From Pontibacillus chungwhensis (GTDB lineage: Bacteria > Bacillota > Bacilli > Bacillales > BH030062), in assembly GCF_030166655.1 (NCBI RefSeq), contig NZ_CP126446.1, forward strand, positions 3,844,001 to 3,908,000: DNA of 64,000 nt, in the 5' to 3' direction. Below the pieces are notes generated by a model. That model ran no database searches. It saw only the letters and a list, made by a program, of their open reading frames with translations, and was not told the origin of the DNA. Positions 9,124 through 18,539 of this stretch are shown piece after piece. Positions within the stretch are counted from its first letter, which is position 1; every line of letters starts with the position of its first letter. Made by a program: the position numbers and the translations under genes.

Positions 9124-12100
9124 TTACATGTTGCGGCGGTATTGGCCGCCGACTTCGTATAGGGCGTTTGTGATCTGGCCAAGGCTTGCGACTCTTACGG
9201 TTTTCATTAATTCTTCGAAGATGTTGCCACCGCTCGCGGCGACTTGCTTTAATTGTGCTAAAGCGGCTTCCGTTTCATTCTCATGTTTCCCTTGGAATTC
9301 TCGTAAAGAAGTGATCTGATGCATCTTCTCTTCTTTTGCAGCTCGCGCAAGCTGCATGGAGTTAATGTCATCTTCAGACGATGGGTTTGGATTCAGATAC
9401 GTATTCACGCCAACGATCGGCAACTCTCCGCTATGTTTCTTCCCTTCATAATAGAGAGACTCTTCCTGAATCTTTCCACGCTGGTACTGTCGTTCCATCG
9501 CACCAAGGACACCCCCGCGATCATTCATGCGTTCAAACTCCTGCATAACCGCTTCTTCCACAAGGTCTGTCAGCTCTTCAACAACGAACGAGCCTTGTAA
9601 AGAGTTCTCATTCTTCGTTAATCCGAATTCTTTGTTGATGATCATTTGAATCGCCATCGCACGGCGAACGGATTCTTCCGTAGGCGTCGTGATCGCTTCG
9701 TCATAGGAATTCGTATGAAGAGAGTTACAGTTATCTTGTATAGCGATGAGTGCCTGCAGCGTCGTACGAATGTCGTTAAAGTCAATTTCTTGAGCGTGCA
9801 GGGATCGGCCTGACGTTTGGATATGATACTTTAACTTCTGACTTCGTTCATTTGCACCGTACTTATCGCGCATGACAATCGCCCAAATTCGGCGAGCTAC
9901 CCGACCAATAACGGTATACTCAGGGTCGAGACCATTCGAGAAGAAGAACGAAAGGTTCGGAGCAAATTTATTAATATCCATGCCCCGGCTTAAATAGTAC
10001 TCCACATAGGTAAATCCATTCGCAAGTGTAAAGGCGAGCTGCGTAATCGGGTTCGCCCCTGCTTCTGCAATATGGTAACCAGAAATCGATACAGAGTAAT
10101 AGTTGCGCACCTCATGGTCGATGAAGTACTGCTGAATATCTCCCATCATACGTAGGGCGAATTCAGTTGAGAAGATACATGTGTTCTGTCCTTGATCCTC
10201 TTTTAAAATATCCGCCTGCACCGTTCCCCTTACAATAGAAAGGGTTTCTTCTCGTATTCTTTCATATTCCTCAGCCGATGGCGTGCGACCTTCTTGTTCT
10301 TTAAACTTCTCAAGCTGCTGGTCAACGGCTGTGTTAAAGAACATCGCAAGTATGATCGGCGCCGGTCCGTTGATCGTCATTGATACGGATGTGGTTGGTT
10401 CGCATAAATCAAATCCGTCATACAGCTTCTTCATATCTTCTAGTGTACAAATCGAAACGCCACTTTCCCCGACTTTTCCGTAGATATCCGGACGTTCATC
10501 CGGGTCTTCACCGTAAAGCGTTACGGAATCGAAAGCAGTACTTAAGCGCTTCGCAGGTTCGCCTTCTGATAAATAGTGAAAACGACGGTTCGTTCGTTCA
10601 GGTGTGCCTTCACCGGCAAACTGACGGGTTGGGTCCTCCCCTTTCCGCTTAAACGGAAACACTCCGGCTGTGAACGGGAAAGCACCCGGTACGTTTTCTT
10701 TAAGCATCCACAGTAAACGATCGCCAAAGTCCTGGTAATGAGGGAGCGCGACCTTTGGAATCTTAAGCCCGGACAGCGTCTCTGTGTTAAGGTCCATTGT
10801 AATTTCCTTATCACGCACTTTGAAGGTCATCTTATCCTGAGCGTAGCGCTCTTTCGTATCGTCCCAGTTCTCAAGCATTTTCTTAAGGTCAGGCTGCAAT
10901 TTCAACTCATAAAACGAAGCCATTTCATCCACATGCTCGCGGATCTCTTCATTCTCGATCGCACTGACTGCCCCTTTTAACTGGTACCATTTGCGTGCCA
11001 CTTCGCTTTGGTTCTGGGCCATTTCATGATAGCCCCTGACCGATTGAACGATGTCCCGTAAATATTGACGGCGCTCCGGAGGGATAATCAAGTTCTGTTT
11101 CTCAACCTCTGTCACTCGTTCAAACGATGTTCCCTCTTCCCAGCTATATGTTTCATTCAACTTATCTACAAGAGCTGCAAACAGCGTGTTCGTTCCGGGA
11201 TCGTTAAACTGGCTTGCAATCGTTCCATAGACCGGAAACGATAAAGGGTCCTGATGAAACAGACCGTGACTGCGCTCATACTGCTTACGGACCTGCCTTA
11301 ACGCATCTTCAGAACCTTTTTGCTCAAATTTATTAATGACGATGAAATCAGCAAAGTCAATCATATCAATCTTCTCAAGTTGTGAAGGGGCACCAAATTC
11401 AGCTGTCATCACATACATCGAAAGGTCCGTTACATCCGTAATCGCAGCATCTCCCTGACCGATCCCGCTTGTTTCAACGATGATAAGGTCAAAGCCTGCC
11501 ACTTTTACAACATCAATGGCTTCTTGAATGGATTTCGATAGTTCGCTTCTTGAGTCACGAGTTGCGAGTGAGCGCATATACACACGGTCTGAGAAGATCG
11601 CGTTCATTCGAATACGGTCCCCTAAAAGCGCTCCGCCGGTCTTCTTCTTAGTCGGGTCTACGGATAGAATCGCTACTTTCTTATCTGGGATTTCATTTAA
11701 GAAGCGACGAATGAGTTCATCTGTCAGCGAGCTCTTCCCGGCTCCGCCTGTTCCGGTAATGCCAAGGACAGGCGCTTGTGAGGGCTCTGTTGCTAGTAGT
11801 TGTTCAACAGCAGAAGCGACTTCCTCATGAGCGTGGTCCGAGTTTTCTACATACGTAATAAAGCGGGCGATCGCTTGGGGATTGCCGCTTTTTAGACTTT
11901 CTGTCGCTGTATCTAAATCGAGTGGGGTTACGAAATCACACTCTTCTAGCATTCTATTAATCATGCCTTGAAGCCCGTACTCTCGCCCATCTTCCGGCGA
12001 GAAGATGCGTGATACGCCGTATTCGTGAAGCTCTGCGATCTCACGAGGTATAATAACTCCCCCTCCGCCTCCATATACACGTATATGCGTGGCACCTTTT

Positions 12101-12366
12101 TCTCGAAGTAAATCGATCATGTATTTGAAATATTCTACGTGACCACCCTGGTACGAAGAGATCGCAATCCCTTGCGCATCTTCATGAATCGCCGCGTTCA
12201 CGACTTCTTCCACCGAACGGTTGTGACCGAGATGAATCACTTCAGCCCCGCTTGACTGAAGGATGCGGCGCATAATGTTAATTGACGCATCGTGCCCATC
12301 AAACAAGCTTGAAGCCGTTACGAAACGAACGGCGTTCTTTGGCTGATAGATTTGTACTTGTTCCAT
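9124..12366 (-). CDS. icmF: Fused isobutyryl-CoA mutase IcmF (B12-dependent, with internal G-protein chaperone)
   Basis: Interconverts isobutyryl-CoA and n-butyryl-CoA (some IcmFs also act on pivalyl- or isovaleryl-CoA) with adenosylcobalamin. About 1080 residues. Domains: B12-binding 10-140 (DGHDASIN at 23-30, the DxHxxG-type lower-ligand region; YGGGGGVI about 98-105); MeaI-type GTPase 200-420 (GTGGAGKS at 205-212, VINKFE); mutase TIM barrel from about 540 ([23 protein letters not shown]). The second ATG (12366) is preferred: AGGAGG sits 8 nt before it but only about 2 nt before the first (12372). Last gene of the acyl-CoA operon, 16 nt after the TetR gene. Confidence 0.95.
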   Translation of the reverse strand: MEQVQIYQPKNAVRFVTASSLFDGHDASINIMRRILQSSGAEVIHLGHNRSVEEVVNAAIHEDAQGIAISSYQGGHVEYFKYMIDLLREKGATHIRVYGGGGGVIIPREIAELHEYGVSRIFSPEDGREYGLQGMINRMLEECDFVTPLDLDTATESLKSGNPQAIARFITYVENSDHAHEEVASAVEQLLATEPSQAPVLGITGTGGAGKSSLTDELIRRFLNEIPDKKVAILSVDPTKKKTGGALLGDRIRMNAIFSDRVYMRSLATRDSRSELSKSIQEAIDVVKVAGFDLIIVETSGIGQGDAAITDVTDLSMYVMTAEFGAPSQLEKIDMIDFADFIVINKFEQKGSEDALRQVRKQYERSHGLFHQDPLSFPVYGTIASQFNDPGTNTLFAALVDKLNETYSWEEGTSFERVTEVEKQNLIIPPERRQYLRDIVQSVRGYHEMAQNQSEVARKWYQLKGAVSAIENEEIREHVDEMASFYELKLQPDLKKMLENWDDTKERYAQDKMTFKVRDKEITMDLNTETLSGLKIPKVALPHYQDFGDRLLWMLKENVPGAFPFTAGVFPFKRKGEDPTRQFAGEGTPERTNRRFHYLSEGEPAKRLSTAFDSVTLYGEDPDERPDIYGKVGESGVSICTLEDMKKLYDGFDLCEPTTSVSMTINGPAPIILAMFFNTAVDQQLEKFKEQEGRTPSAEEYERIREETLSIVRGTVQADILKEDQGQNTCIFSTEFALRMMGDIQQYFIDHEVRNYYSVSISGYHIAEAGANPITQLAFTLANGFTYVEYYLSRGMDINKFAPNLSFFFSNGLDPEYTVIGRVARRIWAIVMRDKYGANERSQKLKYHIQTSGRSLHAQEIDFNDIRTTLQALIAIQDNCNSLHTNSYDEAITTPTEESVRRAMAIQMIINKEFGLTKNENSLQGSFVVEELTDLVEEAVMQEFERMNDRGGVLGAMERQYQRGKIQEESLYYEGKKHSGELPIVGVNTYLNPNPSSEDDINSMQLARAAKEEKMHQITSLREFQGKHENETEAALAQLKQVAASGGNIFEELMKTVRVASLGQITNALYEVGGQYRRNM

Positions 12367-12382
12367 TTCCATTCCCTCCTAT

Positions 12383-13003
12383 TTATATAGGCTCTGAAAG
12401 TGATAATCCTTGAAACAAAAAATGCATCTGTCGCTCTGTATACGATTGGAGTGTAAATTCTTTCTGGAGGACCCAGCGTCTGAATCCCCACATCTGTCCC
12501 TGAACGAAGATGTTATTGGCTAATAGTTTTCGATCTTTCTCTTCAATGGGGTCTGACAAGCTATTCTCGATGACACATTCAATCATATGGAGCATATCGC
12601 GCTCTTTTTGCAACACGTAGTCCTGCGCATCTTTAGGAAGGGACTTCACTTCCTGATACATCACAACGACTTCATCCTGCATGTCATCCATTAGCTGAAA
12701 ATAAGAGCGAATCGCTCGCTCGAGACTGTCCATCCCCGTTTCATTCATATCAATAACGGCTTCCATACGTTCTTTAACGTGTTCATAGATGAAATCACAG
12801 ACGAGAAACAACACATCTTCTTTCGTACGAATATACTCGTACAGCGTTCCGATGCTGAATCCAGAGGCTTTCGCCAGTTCGCGCGTAGTTGTTTTGTGAA
12901 AGCCTTTTTCTTTAAATAAAGCCACTGCTCCCTTAATCATTTGGTCGCGTCGCTTTTTAATTAATCGTTCATCTTTAATCGACGTCGGCACCTTTTTCGT
13001 CAC
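12383..13003 (-). CDS. TetR-family regulator of the acyl-CoA operon
   Basis: 206 residues from the GTG at 13003. N-terminal TetR helix-turn-helix at about 17-65 (KGAVALFKEKGFHKTTTRELAKASGFSIGT and onward); C-terminal ligand-binding helices. The GTG overlaps the meaB stop as GTGA with GGGGAG just upstream, and VTKKVPTSIKDERLIKKRR is a sensible N-terminus. Longer in-frame forms from ATG 13033 or 13045 would lie inside meaB and have poor ribosome-binding sites. It is most likely the repressor acting on the TGAAyG-NN-CrTTCA palindromes upstream of fadF and thiolase, with an acyl-CoA as inducer (inference by analogy with FadR of Bacillus). Confidence 0.85.
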   Translation of the reverse strand: MTKKVPTSIKDERLIKKRRDQMIKGAVALFKEKGFHKTTTRELAKASGFSIGTLYEYIRTKEDVLFLVCDFIYEHVKERMEAVIDMNETGMDSLERAIRSYFQLMDDMQDEVVVMYQEVKSLPKDAQDYVLQKERDMLHMIECVIENSLSDPIEEKDRKLLANNIFVQGQMWGFRRWVLQKEFTLQSYTERQMHFLFQGLSLSEPI

Positions 13004-13947
13004 GAACTCCCCATCCTTCCCCGCTGCTTCCATTCTTTCAGCCATTCACCGGCCAGTTCATACGGATCGAGATTCTCTTCCCGGAGCTGTTTCTGCTTCT
13101 CCTCGTCCGCTTCGACGAATGTCTGTATATCCTTCCACAATTCTTCTCGGATCAGGTCATAGACCTCTAATTCAAGCTGGTCTTTCCGCTTTTCTATCCC
13201 TGCCTCTGTTTCCTTTAAGTATGCCAGGTGCTCTGTCATGGAACGCCAGAGCGTATCGATTCCTTTATTCTCTGTCGAAACGGTCTCAACAATAGGGTTC
13301 ATCCACTCCCCGTGGGAGATCATCAGCAGCTCCTCAAGCTGTACTTTTAACTTCCTGACTCCAGGGAGGTCTGCCTTGTTTACTACGAAGAGGTCTGCAA
13401 TTTCCATAATCCCGGCTTTAAACATTTGCAACACGTCTCCGCTGTTCGGAGTGAGTACAACCGCTGTCGTATCCACGACTTTCATAATATCAAGCTCGGA
13501 CTGGCCGACTCCCACCGTTTCGACTAACACAACATCAAACCCGAAAGCATCACAGACCCGAATCGAGTCTTTCGTAGCTCGTGATAAACCACCAAGACTG
13601 CCACGCGTGGCCATGCTACGAATAAAGATGCCAGGATCTGTGAAGTGTTGCTGCATCCGAATCCGGTCACCTAACAATGCGCCCCCGCTAAACGGGCTCG
13701 TAGGATCAACAGCAATGACCGCTACTGTTAATCCGAGCTCCCGCAAGTGGGTCAGAAGCCGATTGACGAGCGAGCTTTTCCCAGCACCAGGTGAGCCTGT
13801 AATGCCAATATAATGAGCGTTTTTCTTAATAGAAAATACATCACTGAGAAGCTCCAATTTATCAGGATGGTTATTCTCCACTAACGTAATTGCCTTTGCC
13901 ATTGCCCGGATATCCCCTGCCTGAATGCGTTCAGCTAGCTCGTGCAT
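13000..13947 (-). CDS. meaB: MeaB/ArgK-type GTPase, acyl-CoA mutase chaperone
   Basis: G-protein that protects and loads adenosylcobalamin on methylmalonyl-CoA mutase-type enzymes. 315 residues. Walker A GSPGAGKSS at 51-59, ETVGVGQSE (switch region), NKADLPG (base recognition), helical dimerisation arm at the C-terminus. It sits 13 nt after an acyl-CoA dehydrogenase gene and two genes before icmF. That is notable because IcmF already contains its own MeaB-like domain; a separate mutase elsewhere in the genome may be the real client. Confidence 0.93.
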   Translation of the reverse strand: MHELAERIQAGDIRAMAKAITLVENNHPDKLELLSDVFSIKKNAHYIGITGSPGAGKSSLVNRLLTHLRELGLTVAVIAVDPTSPFSGGALLGDRIRMQQHFTDPGIFIRSMATRGSLGGLSRATKDSIRVCDAFGFDVVLVETVGVGQSELDIMKVVDTTAVVLTPNSGDVLQMFKAGIMEIADLFVVNKADLPGVRKLKVQLEELLMISHGEWMNPIVETVSTENKGIDTLWRSMTEHLAYLKETEAGIEKRKDQLELEVYDLIREELWKDIQTFVEADEEKQKQLREENLDPYELAGEWLKEWKQRGRMGSS

Positions 13948-13960
13948 CGAACCTTCCTTT

Positions 13961-15103
13961 CTATTCTTTCGTCAGCATACGTCCAATAACAAGACGCTGG
14001 ATTTCATTTGTACCTTCATAGATTTGCGTAATCTTCGCATCACGCATGTAGCGCTCAACCGGGTAGTCTTTCGTATAGCCATAGCCTCCGAAGACTTGCA
14101 CCGCTTCGACCGTAATCCGCATCGCCGCGTCCCCTGCAAACAGTTTCGACATAGCAGAAGCTTTCCCGTATGCTTTGCCTTCTGACTCGAGCCAGGCAGC
14201 CTGATAGGTTAGGAGTCTCGCTGCTTCGATATCCGTTGCCATATCTGCCAGCTTGAACGAAACGCCCTGGTTCGCTGCAATCGGCTTACCGAATTGTTCG
14301 CGCTCTTTCGCATACCCAACTGACGCATCAAGGGCGCCTTGTGCGATACCAAGAGCTTGAGCTGCAATCCCGTTTCTTCCGCCATCGAGTGTGGTCATCG
14401 CAATCTTAAAGCCATCTCCTTCAGCCCCAAGCATATTTTTAGCCGGAACTTTACACTCTTCAAAAATCAACTCTGTTGTAGGAGAAGAACGAATACCGAG
14501 CTTCTTCTCTTTCTTCCCGAACGTAAATCCAGGAGTTCCTTTTTCAACGATAAAGGCACTAATGCCTTTATGCTTGGCATCGGCATCTGTTTTCGCAAAT
14601 ACGATATAGGTATCTGCCACTCCGCCGTTTGTAATCCACACCTTGCTTCCGTTTAACACGTAGTGATCGCCATCTTTTCTAGCTGATGTTCGCATCGACG
14701 CGACATCTGATCCGGCTCCTGGTTCTGATAAGGCATAAGCCCCAAGCTTCTCCCCACGAGCAAGTTCAGCTAAGTATGTTTTCTTCTGTTCTTCGTTTCC
14801 GTATTTAAATAGCGGCCAGCTTGCAAGTGAAATGTGAGCCGATAGCGTAACCCCAGTTGAGGCACATACGCGGGATAATTCTTCTACAGCAATCACATAG
14901 CTTACATAATCAGAACCGATCCCCCCGTATTCCTCAGGCCATGGAATTCCTGTCAGGCCAAGCTCAGCCATTTTGTCAAAAATCTCACGGTCAAAGCGTT
15001 CCTCTTCATCACGTTCTGCTGCTGTTGGTTCTACTTCATTCTTCGCAAAATCCCGTACCATTTTACGAAGCATTTCTTGCTCTTCGGTTAATTGAAAATT
15101 CAT
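13961..15103 (-). CDS. acdA: Acyl-CoA dehydrogenase (AcdA-like)
   Basis: FAD enzyme making the alpha-beta double bond of acyl-CoA. 380 residues, a short/medium-chain-size dehydrogenase. Signatures: [17 protein letters not shown] (about 125-141), WITNGG, and the catalytic-base glutamate region [15 protein letters not shown] near the C-terminus. Good ribosome-binding site. Tandem paralogue of the next upstream gene (same length, clearly related), so the pair probably differs in chain length or branching preference. Electrons would pass to ETF and the FadF quinone reductase. Confidence 0.93.
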   Translation of the reverse strand: MNFQLTEEQEMLRKMVRDFAKNEVEPTAAERDEEERFDREIFDKMAELGLTGIPWPEEYGGIGSDYVSYVIAVEELSRVCASTGVTLSAHISLASWPLFKYGNEEQKKTYLAELARGEKLGAYALSEPGAGSDVASMRTSARKDGDHYVLNGSKVWITNGGVADTYIVFAKTDADAKHKGISAFIVEKGTPGFTFGKKEKKLGIRSSPTTELIFEECKVPAKNMLGAEGDGFKIAMTTLDGGRNGIAAQALGIAQGALDASVGYAKEREQFGKPIAANQGVSFKLADMATDIEAARLLTYQAAWLESEGKAYGKASAMSKLFAGDAAMRITVEAVQVFGGYGYTKDYPVERYMRDAKITQIYEGTNEIQRLVIGRMLTKE

Positions 15104-15118
15104 CCTCGTTCCCCTCCG

Positions 15119-16261
15119 TTACTTCGCTAATAAATGTTTGCTAATGACCATACGCTGAATTTCATTTGTTCCTTCGTAAATCTCACATACTTTCGCATCC
15201 CGGAATAACCGTTCTACATCGTAATCTTCTGTATATCCATATCCTCCGTGGATCTGAACGGCTTCAATGCTTGCGTTCATAGCTGCTTCTGATGCATATC
15301 GCTTCGCCATTGACGCTTCTTTTCCACACGCAATACCTGAGGATCTAAGAGAGGCGGCATTATAGGTTAATAGTTTCGAAGCTTCAAGCGCTGTTGCCAT
15401 GTCCGCTAATTTGAACGAAACGCCTTGTTGCTGTGCGATTGGCTTCCCAAATTGCTCCCGCTCTTTCGCATAGGCTACCGACTGTTCAACCGCTGCTTCT
15501 AAAATGCCAAGCGATTGAGCCGCGATTCCAATTCGGCCAATATCAAGGTTCGCCATCGCAATCTTAAAGCCTTCTCCTTCTTCACCAAGGAGCTGACCGG
15601 ACCGAATGCGACACTGATCGAAATTGAGCTGTACAGTTCCCGACCCGTGCATGCCCATTTTCTTCTCTTTCTTCCCCACTTCAAATCCAGGAGTTTCCCG
15701 CTCGACGATGAAAGCCGAAATGCCTTTTGACCCTGCTTCAGGATCTGTCCTGGCAAAAACAATAAAGGTGTTGGCGTTCGTTCCATTCGTGATAAACACT
15801 TTGGATCCATTTAACACATAATGATCCCCGTCTTTAATAGCCCTCGTTCGAAGGCCTCCGGCATCAGATCCAGCTCCCGGTTCGGTCAGAGCAAAAGCTC
15901 CGACGTATTCCCCTGAAGCAAGCTTCGGGATATAGGTCTTCTTCTGCTCTTCTGTGCCGAAATAAAGGATTGGGTTCGTTCCAACAGATGTATGCACGGA
16001 TAAGATAACTCCAACAGATCCACTCACACGGGATAACTCATGGATCGCAGTAATGTAAGACGTGAAGTCCATTCCGGCACCGCCATATTGTTCAGGAATG
16101 GGAATGCCCATCAAACCAAGCTCTCCCATTTTCTTTATAAGTTCTTCTGGAAAACGGTCTTCTTTCTCCATCCTCTCTACAGCAGGAGCCACTTCACGTT
16201 CGGCAAAGTCACGGACCATTTTGCGCATCATTTGTTGTTCTTCTGTAAATTGTAGGTTCAT
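15119..16261 (-). CDS. Acyl-CoA dehydrogenase (MmgC-like)
   Basis: Second 380-residue acyl-CoA dehydrogenase, 15 nt upstream of acdA in the same operon. Signatures GAFALTEPGAGSDAGGL, VFITNG, and [14 protein letters not shown] with the catalytic Glu. The order thiolase, 3-hydroxyacyl-CoA dehydrogenase, acyl-CoA dehydrogenase resembles mmgABC of B. subtilis, which places it as the MmgC counterpart. The substrate (short straight-chain or branched acyl-CoA) cannot be told from sequence. Confidence 0.92.
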   Translation of the reverse strand: MNLQFTEEQQMMRKMVRDFAEREVAPAVERMEKEDRFPEELIKKMGELGLMGIPIPEQYGGAGMDFTSYITAIHELSRVSGSVGVILSVHTSVGTNPILYFGTEEQKKTYIPKLASGEYVGAFALTEPGAGSDAGGLRTRAIKDGDHYVLNGSKVFITNGTNANTFIVFARTDPEAGSKGISAFIVERETPGFEVGKKEKKMGMHGSGTVQLNFDQCRIRSGQLLGEEGEGFKIAMANLDIGRIGIAAQSLGILEAAVEQSVAYAKEREQFGKPIAQQQGVSFKLADMATALEASKLLTYNAASLRSSGIACGKEASMAKRYASEAAMNASIEAVQIHGGYGYTEDYDVERLFRDAKVCEIYEGTNEIQRMVISKHLLAK

Positions 16262-16272
16262 GCTTTAACCTC

Positions 16273-17124
16273 CTAGCTGTACTGGTAAAACCCCCGACCT
16301 GACTTCTTCCCAAGCCATCCTGCTTTCACGTACTGACGAAGGAGTGGACATGGGCGGTACTTGCTGTCTCCGAATCCTTCATGAAGAACCTCCATGATAT
16401 ATAAGCACGTATCAAGACCGATAAAATCAGCGAGCGTAAGCGGCCCCATCGGATGATTCATACCAAGCTTCATCACATCATCCACCGCCTCCGGTGTCGC
16501 CACTCCTTCGTAAACGGTGTAAATGGCTTCATTAATCATCGGCATCAAGACCCTGTTCGAGACAAAACCAGGAAAGTCATTAACCTCTACCGGCGTCTTA
16601 CTTAATTGCTTTGTAATGGTTTCAATGGCTTCGTAGGTCTCATCACTTGTTTGCAAGGCGCGAATAATCTCCACAAGCTTCATTACCGGAACTGGATTCA
16701 TAAAGTGCATTCCAATAACTTGAGAAGGACGCTCCGTGACAGCGGCAATTTCTGTGATCGGTAATGAGGACGTATTCGACGCCAGAATCGCGTGTGAAGG
16801 AGCGTGGGCGTCGAGCGTCTGGAATACTTTCGTCTTCACGTCCATGTTCTCCACCACCGCTTCGATGACAAGATCACAATCGAAGCTGTCTTCAAGCTTT
16901 GTTGTCGTCTGGAGTCGCTCAAGTGTCGCCGCCTTTTCTCCCTCTGTCATGCGTTCTTTCTCAACAGCGCGGGAAAGCCTCTTCTCAATTCCGCTTCGCC
17001 CCTTTTCAAGCGCGTCTTCTGAAAGATCGTTTAATTTCACCTGAAACCCGGCCTGTGCAAAGACCTGGGCGATGCCAGCTCCCATTTGACCGGCACCTAT
17101 CACCATCATGGTTTTCACATTCAT
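16273..17124 (-). CDS. 3-hydroxybutyryl-CoA dehydrogenase (MmgB-like)
   Basis: NAD(P)-dependent oxidation of 3-hydroxyacyl-CoA, third step of beta-oxidation. 283 residues, full length. N-terminal Rossmann motif [13 protein letters not shown] (about 8-20), [17 protein letters not shown] with the catalytic His, and [18 protein letters not shown]. It lies between thiolase (20 nt) and acyl-CoA dehydrogenase (11 nt). No enoyl-CoA hydratase is present in this operon, so the cycle needs one from elsewhere. Confidence 0.94.
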   Translation of the reverse strand: MNVKTMMVIGAGQMGAGIAQVFAQAGFQVKLNDLSEDALEKGRSGIEKRLSRAVEKERMTEGEKAATLERLQTTTKLEDSFDCDLVIEAVVENMDVKTKVFQTLDAHAPSHAILASNTSSLPITEIAAVTERPSQVIGMHFMNPVPVMKLVEIIRALQTSDETYEAIETITKQLSKTPVEVNDFPGFVSNRVLMPMINEAIYTVYEGVATPEAVDDVMKLGMNHPMGPLTLADFIGLDTCLYIMEVLHEGFGDSKYRPCPLLRQYVKAGWLGKKSGRGFYQYS

Positions 17125-17144
17125 TTTATTAAAGCCTCCCCGTC

Positions 17145-18332
17145 TTACTGTTTCGGTACTTCAATCATAATCGCGTCGCCTTGGCCGCCACCGCTACAAA
17201 TGGCTGCAATACCTGTTCCGCCACCACGACGTTTTAATTCGTACATGAGCGTCAGGATAATTCTTGCTCCACTCGCTCCGATCGGGTGACCTAACGCAAC
17301 GGCGCCTCCGTTTACATTCACTTTCTCTTCATCAAGGCCCGCAATCTTACCACTTGCAAGGGACACAGCCGCAAAGGCTTCATTGACTTCAAACAGATCG
17401 ATCTCATCAATCGATTTGCCTGTCTTCTCTAAAATGGCATTGATAACTTTTCCTGGTGTTTCCGGGAAGTCCTGCGCTTCAACGGCAACTTCTGCATGCC
17501 CGATAACGGTCGCAAGAGGTGTATAGCCCTTTTCCTTGGCGTACTCATCTGACATGAGTAACATCGCTCCGGCCCCATCGTTTACCCCTGGCGCATTTCC
17601 TGCTGTAATGGTGCCATTTGGATCAAATACAGGACGCAATTTCGCTAATGCTTCCACCGATGTATCTTTACGAGGAGCCTCATCCTGATCCACAACGATT
17701 GGATCCCCTTTACGCTGAGGGACTTCTACTTTCGTAATTTCTTCTGCCATCTTTCCATCTTCCATCGCTTTAACGGCACGTTGATGAGAACGGTACGCCC
17801 ACTCATCTTGTGCTTCCCGGCTCACTTCATATTTGTTCGCCGTGTTGTTGCCGTAATTCCCCATATGCACGCCTTCGAAGGAACACGTCAATCCGTCATG
17901 AACCATCATATCTTTCACTTTCTGGTCTCCCATACGGAAGCCCCATCGTGCTTTCGGAAGGAAGTAAGGCGCGTTCGACATGCTTTCCATGCCTCCGGCT
18001 ACAATAACCTGTTCATCTCCTAAGCGAATTAACTGATCGCCAAGTGTTACTGAACGCATGCCAGAAGCACATACTTTGTTAATCGTTTCTGTTTTCACTT
18101 CCCAAGGAATGCCAGCGTGGCGGGCCGCTTGACGTGAAGGAATTTGTCCCTGTCCTCCCTGAAGAACCGTCCCCATAATGACTTCCCCAACATCTTCAGG
18201 TTTGAAGTTCGCTCGCTCCAACGTCGCCTTAATCGCTGTACCGCCAAGTTCTGATGCTGTTAACGAACTAATTGAACCTCCCAATTTACCAAAAGGTGTG
18301 CGTGCTCCCGCTACAATAACTGTCTTTGCCAT
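17145..18332 (-). CDS. Acetyl-CoA C-acetyltransferase (thiolase, MmgA-like)
   Basis: Cleaves or condenses acetoacetyl-CoA/acyl-CoA. 395 residues. Active-site Cys in [11 protein letters not shown] (about 88), [11 protein letters not shown] (His) and CSGGGQGDA (second Cys) near the C-terminus. First gene of the six-gene operon thiolase-hbd-acd-acdA-meaB-tetR plus icmF. Upstream lie a TTGAACG-CT-CGTTCAA operator and a perfect cre match. Confidence 0.95.
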   Translation of the reverse strand: MAKTVIVAGARTPFGKLGGSISSLTASELGGTAIKATLERANFKPEDVGEVIMGTVLQGGQGQIPSRQAARHAGIPWEVKTETINKVCASGMRSVTLGDQLIRLGDEQVIVAGGMESMSNAPYFLPKARWGFRMGDQKVKDMMVHDGLTCSFEGVHMGNYGNNTANKYEVSREAQDEWAYRSHQRAVKAMEDGKMAEEITKVEVPQRKGDPIVVDQDEAPRKDTSVEALAKLRPVFDPNGTITAGNAPGVNDGAGAMLLMSDEYAKEKGYTPLATVIGHAEVAVEAQDFPETPGKVINAILEKTGKSIDEIDLFEVNEAFAAVSLASGKIAGLDEEKVNVNGGAVALGHPIGASGARIILTLMYELKRRGGGTGIAAICSGGGQGDAIMIEVPKQ

Positions 18333-18352
18333 TCATGATTCCTCCCCTTTTT

Positions 18353-18366
18353 TGATAACGCTTACA
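18353..18366 (-). promoter_or_regulatory. cre site of the thiolase operon
   Basis: Minus-strand TGTAAGCGTTATCA fits the CcpA consensus TGWAANCGNTNWCA at every defined position. It lies 20 nt upstream of the thiolase ATG, downstream of the operator, fitting repression by glucose as known for the mmg operon of B. subtilis. Confidence 0.75.
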
Positions 18367-18412
18367 AAACACCCAAAAAACTGTCCATGTCGACCCCTGT
18401 TTCGGAACTCGA

Positions 18413-18428
18413 TTGAACGCTCGTTCAA
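18413..18428. promoter_or_regulatory. TetR/FadR-type operator of the thiolase operon
   Basis: Perfect palindrome TTGAACG-CT-CGTTCAA, 81 nt upstream of the thiolase start. It shares TGAAyG-NN-CrTTCA with the site in the fadF promoter. Confidence 0.75.
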
Positions 18429-18488
18429 CGACTGCTCATAAAGAATCCCATCCCTCTTCAAGAGACCTGGTTTATAAAAGAATGAGGG

Positions 18489-18511
18489 GGCGCCCAAGAC
18501 ATTTGGACGCC
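18489..18511 (-). terminator. Terminator of fadF
   Basis: Seven-pair stem GGCGTCC / GGGCGCC (one G-U pair), 9-nt loop, followed on the minus strand by CCCTCATTCTTTTAT. It separates fadF from the thiolase operon. Confidence 0.7.
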
Positions 18512-18539
18512 ACACCTTGTTGTCACTCTATTTCGACAA

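Noticed and set aside
15499-15810. 103-residue minus-strand ORF inside the acyl-CoA dehydrogenase gene
   Set aside because: Shadow frame of a strongly conserved enzyme gene; no own signals. Other overlapping frames in the window were discarded for the same reason.
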